DNA of 64,000 bases, from NCBI GenBank assembly GCA_934047225.1, contig OW203986.1, positions 15,131,221 to 15,195,220 of the forward strand. Reading direction: 5' to 3'. Position numbers and translations under genes: made by a program. How positions within the stretch are numbered: the first letter of the stretch is position 1; every line of letters begins with the position of its first letter. The notes beneath the pieces were generated by a model. That model was not told where the DNA came from and did no database searches. It was given only the letters and a program-made list of their open reading frames with translations. Positions 56,379 through 64,000 of the stretch are shown here, in pieces. This stretch comes from Ypsolopha sequella (taxonomy: Eukaryota; Arthropoda; Insecta; Lepidoptera; Ypsolophidae).

Positions 56379-57324
56379 TAGACATAACTAAAATAATTAT
56401 ATAAACTAACTATATATTTTATTTATTTATTTATTTTTACATTTATAAGACATGAAAATTCCAAAACTGATGGTTGTATCTATAATATTCATAATTAGCG
56501 TTGAAAAATCGAATTAACACAAAACATTTGTACAAATGGTTAAGAAAATTTACGTGTATATAACATATAGAACATTAAGTGAAAAAGAAAAGTAACATAC
56601 AATTACTACCTATTAAAACATTTAAAATATAAACTAACATGCAAGAAATATATAAATTAACTAACTAAAGTTTCATACAGGTACACATAGTAAAGAGTGA
56701 TAAACTTTGTCTCTATGATAATTTTGTTTGTGATGATAATGGTCTTAGTTAAAATAAGGAAAAAATATAGTTTAACAGAGTTATTAGATTTGAAATCTCA
56801 AAAATCACGGGTATTTTATTGGTTTAAACGGAAATTTCGGACCATCCTGAAATGGTGAAATTCCGAAGCCATACAAAAACGGTTACCCACATTTTTTCAG
56901 GTGCTACAAGCTGCTTCTAAGATTGCACCAAAAAGATAGCAGAACCTCTATGCGTCGCACCGCGTCGAACGATATCCCTTCATTCACTCACTCATTTCAT
57001 TTCATCTTCAACTGTAACAAGAAACCCGTGACAGCCCTACCAGCAGGGAACACTGTAAACACTGAACGTCTTGGTGGAAGGAGGTTATTAGTTCGTACGA
57101 GTACAGCTCAAAACATTGCCCCAACTTCTCCAATATCAAACATATCTGTTTACCCGGTCAAATCGTAAATGGCGGCTATGAATTCTGGACTTTTTATTTT
57201 AGTCTGGAAGATTGATTTATGAATATTTAATGAAGATACTTTTGTGTGCAAATTTTTACGGACTCGATTTGCTTTTGTTTTAGTTCATAATAATAGACTA
57301 CGGGCGCACCGTCAGTAACACTAT
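56379..57324. other. Intergenic, nothing recognised
   Basis: Short open frame 56,923-57,168 without a known motif; otherwise AT-rich. Confidence 0.4.
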
Positions 57325-57535
57325 GTCACAAAATAGATACTACCAGAAGGCCGACTCCATACAACGACCGAAAACAAACGCACACATGCATAGACGCGTA
57401 CGTATGATGATCTCGGCAGAATTTCGTATTGGCATTCGACCGACTTCATCCGAGATCGTAGTACGTACGCGTCTATGTGTGCGTGCGCCTGTTTTCGCTA
57501 GTTATGCGGAGTAAACGTTCTGTAAGTGGTTATTT
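57325..57535. repeat. Palindromic repeat, intact copy
   Basis: CGCACACATGCATAGACGCG and the near complement TACGCGTCTATGTGTGCGTG flank ATGATCTCGG and CCGAGATCGT, giving an imperfect hairpin over about 120 bases. The same repeat is split by an insertion at 40,366-40,830. DNA from 57,536 to 58,100 shows no recognised gene. Confidence 0.75.
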
Positions 57536-58100
57536 TGGGCCTCAGAACACTAAGGAAGGGCCGTTATGTTATTGGCCTGATCGGTACACTGGGCCAAAGA
57601 CAATATAACCACTTCACTGGGCAGTAGAGTGAGCTTTAGTCAGTCGCCCGATCTTTGTGAAGTTGAGGTGAGGTTGGAGGAAAGGCTTAGTGATAAGCGC
57701 TTTCCGCCTTACAACCACATGATGCTTGTTAAAATGGAATATTTTCTATGCTTTATAATTTCTCCAAAAAGATGCGTTTCATTATAATTTCCTAACTAAT
57801 AAATACTAATCCGATATAAATATATTTTAGACTTTATGTGAACAAAATTAACTTACCGAGAAAATCCTAACAAATATAAACTTTACAGGCTACGCAAAAC
57901 AACTTTTCCAACAATCTAATATAATTAAAAATATAACAAAAATTACGTGGCTGATTAACCTTGAACTTTCAAAAAACAATAGGAGTAAAAGAAGTATTTC
58001 AAAGGTAAAACATTGCTTAGTTAAACATGCGTGCTTTTAATAAAAAATTTAACATACAGTTGGAAAATATAAGTTGCGTTAAACTAGTAACTGGAATTAT

Positions 58101-58427
58101 TACAGCAGTATGAGCCTATTAACCCTTAGAATTCAACAAAAAAAAAAAATACAGCAGTATGAGCCTATTAACTCTTAGTATTCAATATAAATGTTTACAG
58201 CAGTATGATGCCATTAACCCTTAGTATTCAATTTAAATTTTTACAGCTGTATGAGCGTATTAGCCCTTAGTCTTCAATATAATTTTTTACAGCAGTATGG
58301 GCTTATTAACCCTTTGTATTCAATATAATTTTTACAGCAGTATGAGGCTATTAACCCTTATTATTCAATAAAACAAAATTACAGCAGTGTGAGCCTATTA
58401 ACCCTTAGTATTCAATATAAATTTCAA
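58101..58427 (+). repeat. Seven-copy minisatellite, 45-49 bp period
   Basis: TACAGCAGTATG starts units at 58,101, 58,150, 58,196, 58,242, 58,288, 58,333 and 58,380 with small variations. Each unit contains a conserved CTATTAACCCTTAGTATTCA block and an A/T-rich spacer of variable length. Confidence 0.95.
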
Positions 58428-58674
58428 CGTGCCACCTCAAACCGCTTAGTTTAGTTAAAGAGTTATTTGACTTTATTTTTGCGAGAACAAAATAGAAACA
58501 GCAATGGTATATTTGTTCGTACTCATACTGTGGCTTGACGTTTAGTATTCGTTATATCATGAGTTAGCTAGTTTTAATTCTCAAGTATAGCTTAAACATG
58601 ATTAAGACTGTACCTGAGCCTAGAGCATGACCAACTCCAGGCTATCTAGGATTCGTTTGAAAAAATTCGGACTC

Positions 58675-58998
58675 TCCTTGTATTGAAAAAAATATATTTG
58701 GTTTATTAATCTTTTCTCTAGGGATTTTACGTAAAAACAATGTTCTAAGATTTATACTTTTGACAAAAAAAAAAAGTTTTGCACCCTCTTTTTTTTGTTT
58801 CCAAACGTTCGCTTCAAGAACGCGGTTAAGAGATCAACTTCATTTTTTTTGTCATAAAATAGGTAATAGAAATATGAAGGTATATCACCTAAATTCAAAA
58901 TTTTTTGCCCTACTAAATATTTCAGTATTAGCTAAAAACACACCAATTTGTTGTTTCGCTGCGTGATCACTAGTATTACGCGTCCAAGAAAAAGAGGC
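58675..58998 (+). repeat. Dispersed ~310-bp repeat, copy 2
   Basis: It matches 32,510-32,822 from CTTGTATTGAAAAAAATATA to TTGCTGCGTGATC-like ends, with a few indels in the A- and T-runs. Confidence 0.75.
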
Positions 58999-59116
58999 CA
59001 AAGAGCCAACATATAATCGCCTCTATGAAAAGCAAATAAAGTCTTTGCCATTAGACTTATTGTGCTGGACGGGTAATAAAAAAAGTTGCTAGAGTATGCC
59101 ATCTTCTTAAGAGCAC

Positions 59117-59233
59117 GGGACTCACCGTGTTTGGTTTTTTATATTTTCCCGAATTTTCGGCAGAGTTACATCTGCCATGGTCGCGGGATGACAAATTCGG
59201 GAAAATATAAAAACAAAACACGGTGAGAGTCCC
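59117..59233. mobile_element. 117-bp hairpin MITE
   Basis: GGGACTCACCGTGTTTGG and TTATATTTTCCCGAATTT pair with their complements on the right side. About 25 bases form the loop. No second copy was seen. Confidence 0.85.
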
Positions 59234-59770
59234 ATACAAGTAATGTTAATAGTGACCGTGTAAATTTAAAATCTTAACCCTTAACTACCTGACGTCGGTC
59301 TCAGAGACTCCAGCGGCTTTTGTTTTCCAATTTCTTCGGCTAACGTAAGCCATAGGAATTTGTGCGTCTAAGTACCTTTTCGTCGATGCCCTGCAATAAT
59401 TTGCAAGCACTTGTCAGGTGTATACTTGCGCGAATCCGCTGTATGTAATTAAAAAAAGGTTACAAGTCGGCATTTTCTCTTTGTAAATCTCATGAGTTTT
59501 TACCTTACATTGAACTTACAATTTAGAAGTGATTTTTGTTTTGTGTTTATTGTTACTCAATTGTTATTTAAGTAGCATTGTATTTTATTGTTTTTAATTA
59601 AACGATATGGATCTTGAAATACGTACATATATAAAAATAATATTTGTTTTAACTAGTTTTTGACACTTGATAAGCAATCTCTATGACCGCAGGTAGGTGG
59701 TTATGTGACAAAAATAGGGGGTAGGTTAAGGTTAAGTATAGTTTATTTCATAATATAACCCTAAAATTAC

Positions 59771-60122
59771 CCACAAGCTATACAGGATAACATTGAAAAG
59801 GAAAAGATGACAAGCAGAATTGACTCCACATCCTTCTGAACAATCTTACCCACATCCCCGTGCCGCTCGACAGTCTTAAGTAAATTGGGTGAAAATATAC
59901 AAATCTCAAGGAAAACGCACGGAAACAGCCACTCGCAAACAGTAATAAATATTTTCCAGTTGACAAACATCCCGAGGGCTCCGTACATTAAATAATATCG
60001 ACATATCCGAGCCAATTTCCTACTTTCCTCCAAGCTTATTCCAGGGTACGAAAACATTTTCGATGCGTAAATAGATTCCATTTGCATTTGAGGGTTATAA
60101 GACGACCATAACTCGTTCCCCA
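59771..60122 (-). CDS. Possible exon of an unrecognised membrane protein
   Basis: The minus-strand frame of about 117 codons contains WSSYNPQMQMESIYASKM and then two hydrophobic stretches, YYLMYGALGMFVNWKIFI...WLFPCVFLEI and ILLVIFSFSMLSCIA. It has no ATG at its start. An AG directly before (GAAAG) and a GTAATT after the last codon could be splice sites. Composition and length are more gene-like than neighbouring frames. It might belong to a chemoreceptor or another multi-pass protein, but I recognise no signature. Neighbouring 59,234-59,770 has nothing else. Confidence 0.35.
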
Positions 60123-60685
60123 CTTTCGTGAGTGTATATTATTCAGCTGGAGATTTGGCTACGCGTGATGTTGAAGTTTTTAGTCCGGTACTGTAATCGT
60201 TTATGTTATGAATAATTTTAACACTAGCATAGATCTCGTTTCTCCCGAACCCGTGGAAATTACCTTAAATCCATTCTTAGCATCTTACAAGTATACAGTC
60301 CAAATTTCATGGTCCAGCTTTTTGGTTAGGGCATTGATAGATAAGTCAGTCAGTCAGAGTATTCGTTTATATGTATACTAATATGTATATTGTATATACA
60401 TATAGATAATGGTACATACCACATGGCTGCCTATTACCTATTTTCTTCTGAGAATTAATTATTCCTTTACCACGTTTATTCACTGCCTCTTTTTTGCTAC
60501 GGCGTAGCAAACGCTTTGACTCCGTAATTTTTTCGCGTTTTTCGTAAATCCACTCCGTCAAGAGGAAGCAAATACAAATACTTTATTATGTTAAATACGT
60601 TCATACAATACACATTTTACAAGTCAAAATTAATCTTAAATTAATAGAATAATACCGGGAAAAATAATAAAAAATAAATTTGTAG
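60123..60685. other. Intergenic with repeat fragments
   Basis: The stretch 60,230-60,360 is a relative of 31,400-31,590. The stretch 60,567-60,650 resembles the 3' end of the LINE family seen at 3.3 kb (CAAATACAAATACTTTATTA). Confidence 0.45.
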
Positions 60686-61100
60686 TTGCATTTGGATGCG
60701 AACGTTGATTGTGAATATTACAGTTCGTATTTCCGGTCTCAACGTAGTCCTGTTAGAAGATCATGCTTTAACACAAAAGTAAAAAAGGAAACATTTTTAG
60801 CTGTTCAAGAAACCTACAAATACATCAAAGTTTACCTTGACAATGTTTTTAGCGACGATAAAAAAAAGGTTTTCTATGTCTGATTGGGTTCATGCAATTA
60901 ATGTAGTTTATCGAGGATCTAGGTATAAAAATATGAGGTCTAAACTTAACCAAAACTACATCATTCTAAGAGCAAAGTTTGTTTCCCTAAACGAACACAA
61001 TACAACAAAAAATAACACGAACTTATTTTTCGCACTAGAATCAGGACAGGATATAAAAGTAAAAAAAAAGTTATGGAACGAATATTTTTACTGCTGCTGA
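60686..61100 (+). pseudogene. Possible decayed coding sequence with a frameshift
   Basis: Two plus-strand frames overlap at an A-run near 60,860. One (60,686-60,883) ends with ETYKYIKVYLDNVFSDDKKK and the other (60,837-61,100) continues with SDWVHAINVVYRGSRYKNM. Together they look like one reading frame broken by an A-run indel. No family was recognised, and chance in AT-rich DNA cannot be excluded. Confidence 0.25.
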
Positions 61101-61275
61101 CACGGACCATAATTGAATTACCAAGGAAATATACGTATACAAAGAAATTAACATCTTGTTATAATATATAATAACCTTGTATACAAGTCCAAATAGCCAC
61201 ATTTTTATGAACAATATTTTAATGCTTATCTCGATCTGACATGACTCAACCAATTCTACGCTCGTACATTGCTAC

Positions 61276-61393
61276 AAGGATCTTTTGGCGCGTGGATTGG
61301 TTGTGTCCAAAATCGGAACTAGTGCCGCTACCATACTCCTTGTTTCACAGCTGCGCCCCCCTGTCACTGCCATCCACGCGCCATCAGATCCTT
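61276..61393. repeat. 118-bp inverted repeat
   Basis: AAGGATCTTTTGGCGCGTGG and its near complement (CCACGCGCCATCAGATCCTT) form the ends of a small foldback element; the interior is GC-richer. Surrounding 61,101-62,630 has no recognised gene apart from a 40-base fragment of the TAGTTTATGCTAC repeat at 62,098-62,138 (minus). Confidence 0.7.
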
Positions 61394-62630
61394 ATGGCAC
61401 CGTACGAAGTTGTGACGAAAGGCTTCGACATAGTGCGTAGTGTCGTCACGCTACTGGGAGGCGATTCCCAGTCTGTCGAATTAGCCTTCTCGACCGTAAA
61501 AACCTGTTTTATCTGTTGAACTCCATACATTTTTAGCTCGACTTTTAGAAGTCTCGCTTCGACTGTTTCTCCGGAATAGCCCCCCTGTGCAGTGTGCACC
61601 GATACTAAAACTATATTTATCATAACGAAATAGATATTACAGATTCAGATTCTTTATTTGCATATCACAGTATTATTACAGGTGGAAAACAAACATATAG
61701 TATCACGTGATAGCGTGATAGGGCGCAGCAATATTTTAAAAGTTTAGCAATATACTATTTAAATTATTACCAACAAAAATAAAAATATATTAAAATTTCT
61801 AATATTAGTTACATTAACTATCTATAATTACACCTAAGACTCACTTTGATTTGTGCGAGAAAAAAATCGACGTTTGGGTCAACTTAAGGCTCGTTAAAGC
61901 TAAATGCATATTTTATTTTTGTACTATTGGCAGTTTATCATATTTAAAATAAAAAATATATATATATGTTATAAAAGAGGACATATATAAGACATTTGTA
62001 GATTTCATTAACTTCGCTCGATAGAAAAAATCGCAAAGTCAGCTTTAAAAAATTCTTATAATGGCGTTTAAAAGAGCAATAAATTACTCGGTTACGTTTA
62101 ATTTATTCCTTTTCGCCCTCGTAGCATAAACTACTAATATAGTATAAATAGGGTGATTCGCTGAATAAAATAAATTTAGGAATTAATACCCATAGCTCCT
62201 CGAAGTTATTGTGGATTGATTTGAAGCCAGTAATCTGAAATAGTGTATAACAAAAGGCTTTTTACTTACAGAACTATATACTCACGGTTTTACTGTCACA
62301 ATATGGTAAAATTTTACTAAACTTGTATTTTTAGTACATTATTTAGATTTTATGAATCATAAACGGCATTTGGGATATTTTAAGAATGTTTTAGAATATT
62401 AAACAAAGCACTCTCGTTTTATATTACATTATTTTAATTAATAATAAACCTCCATTATAATTTTCCAAATTGCCCTGTGCTTTGTTAACGTCAAAATATT
62501 TTTAGTCGAAATTAGGGAAAAGTCTCTTGTGAAAATAATAACATGAAATAATTATAAGGTGGCTACGCTTTTATATTAATTGAGACATGACGGTAAAAGT
62601 AAAATCCCACTACCCCATCCCATCCCACTA

Positions 62631-63050
62631 TCCCTGCCACTAATAATACTAAAATGCGAAAGTTTGGATGTATGGATGCACCTATGGATGGATGAATGTT
62701 TGTTACTCCTTCAGGCCCTAACTAATGAACCGATTGGGCTGAAACTTTGCAAAAATGTAGTTCTAGACCTGAAATAGGACATAGGACAATAGGACATATT
62801 ATATCCCATAAATCAGTTCATGTGAAATAGCAATGGAGTGTCAAGTTTCAATAAAAAAAGTGTTGTTTTACTCCTTAACAAGCTACTAAAACAACCTGGA
62901 ATGGGACATGGGCTACAATATTCTTTTAATGGTTTTTCATTGATACCTGTCAGAGAATCTGTGCTTAGAGTATATGTATAGGTAAATATTGACAGATTAG
63001 ACATGAATGCAAAAAAAAACATCGTGGTCGAAGCCGCGGGAAAAAGCTAG
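62631..63050 (+). mobile_element. Short non-autonomous Helitron-like element
   Basis: It starts TCCCTGCCACTAATAATAC after an A and ends AGCCGCGGGAAAAAGCTAG before a T, as Helitrons do (5' TC, 3' CTRR, insertion between A and T). A weak hairpin (CGTGG/CCGCG) lies about 10-20 bases before the end. The body has ACTAATGAACCGATTGGGCT, common in lepidopteran members. No Rep/helicase is encoded. Confidence 0.65.
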
Positions 63051-64000
63051 TTAATTCTAATTGTTTTAACTTGCGTGAACAAGAGTTTTAATAGTTTACA
63101 TTAAACTAATTGTTTTATGTCATAAATGGAGTTTATGATGGAGTATTGTTTATTTCAAAGGGCGTGTGTTTAAATGTTCTACTGTTTATTTAATAGTTAA
63201 TTTAAAACATGAAAACGCCCTATTTAATGCCTTTTATGATAAGATTAATTGTCTCTTTGGATAATGATGAATATTATTTACATGAATATCTATTTACTGG
63301 CACAGAGTTGTTTAGATAATATTATATTTGTGTTAGTTGTTTTTTGAGCACTTCGTGGAATCGATTTCATAACGTTAAGACGTCTAATAGCCATACATAT
63401 TGTTAGTAAAACTGATATTTCGTATTATTTTTTAAATTCAGGCAATTCGTACGAAGCACTTGAAAAAGCTTTATATAATCCTTATTGCGGTATTGCGTCT
63501 AAAAGAAAGCGGCAGGCTTTTAATCCGTTTATTGCTCTCAGTAAATAAAGATTAAGCAATATCACCTTAATAACAGTTTAAATTCAGGCAAAAAATTCAG
63601 TTGCAGCTGCACACCAGGATAATTTACAGGATTATGTATGTAGTATTGTATGTAGTATTATTATGTAGTATTATACGTAATATTAATAGCGATGACTTCA
63701 ACAAAGTCTTTTATTGAGTGTAAATAAATTTTTATTTAGTTTACCTTTTTAATTTAATTATATTCTATCTTATAAAAGTATTTATATATCAGTAATATAT
63801 AACAACACGCTAACTATCTAATTACAAAATAAAAGTAAAATAAATGTAATATTTAAAATGAAAATTCAAGTTTCAACTTCAATTTGTTACACTGAAACGG
63901 GTTACATATTCCATTATGTTTTCCTTAGTTTGTTGTCGGATGCTTTTATTTATTGCTGAGAATAAGTAAAGAATGAAGTATTACGTATTGCCGCGAACGC
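63051..64000. other. AT-rich intergenic DNA, nothing recognised
   Basis: No coding frame above background. A few ATGTAGTATT tandem units lie near 63,636-63,680. Confidence 0.4.

Noticed and set aside
1..64000. Endogenous virus, LTR retrotransposon or bacterial insert
   Set aside because: No gag, protease, integrase or envelope-type frames, no LTR pairs and no bacterial gene organisation were seen.

Overview
The window looks like nuclear DNA of a lepidopteran insect (moth or butterfly). It is AT-rich and intron-bearing, and it is dominated by repeats of a lepidopteran kind: tRNA-headed SINEs, short Helitron-like elements ending in CTAG, Jockey/CR1-like and RTE-like LINE fragments, a mariner, and a dispersed family with ends such as GGGTTCCGTA and ACTCGCACTTGGCC. 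Most long open frames are translated repeats rather than genes. No viral, bacterial or organellar gene was recognised.

Region 1-15.4 kb: one host gene is recognisable, CFAP161 (a ciliary/flagellar microtubule protein). Six exons add up to a complete frame of 846 nt (281 codons plus stop) with matching splice phases. Exons 1-4 lie on the minus strand (15,334 down to 8,801). Exons 5-6, including the stop codon and an AATAAA signal, lie on the plus strand (238-2,801). Either a segment was inverted (in the genome or in the assembly), or the gene is joined by trans-splicing, or two incomplete copies face each other. The introns and the gap between the blocks are full of elements: nested repeats with a tRNA-carrying TIR element (0.7-2.5 kb), a LINE with one nonsense codon (3.3-5.4 kb), a GATAC/GGTAC satellite (9.7-10.3 kb), a ~120-bp tandem repeat (11.0-11.4 kb), a CpG-rich patch, a SINE, a LINE fragment and paired MITEs.

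Region 15.4-18.8 kb: LINE fragments and intergenic DNA. Region 18,772-27,008: a giant inverted repeat with arms of about 4.1 kb and a 32-bp centre. Each arm contains a ~1.8-1.9 kb element that is itself palindromic. The arms differ by scattered substitutions and several indels, so this is not a simple read artefact.

Region 27-44 kb: SINEs, three copies of a ~150-bp hairpin MITE, an RTE-like LINE end, Helitron-like pieces with a LINE inside, perfect hairpins, and a 1.84-kb P-like element. The P-like element encodes a broken THAP domain and has a clear 8-bp target duplication, confirmed by an unoccupied copy of the same target repeat 2 kb away.

Region 44-64 kb: a full SINE, a second type of tRNA-carrying TIR element, more foldback MITEs, a full copy of the GGGTTCCGTA family, a mariner with TA duplications and decayed transposase, a seven-copy 46-bp minisatellite, a short Helitron-like element, and one possible unrecognised membrane-protein exon near 60 kb. 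All alignments and identities were made by eye; no search was run.
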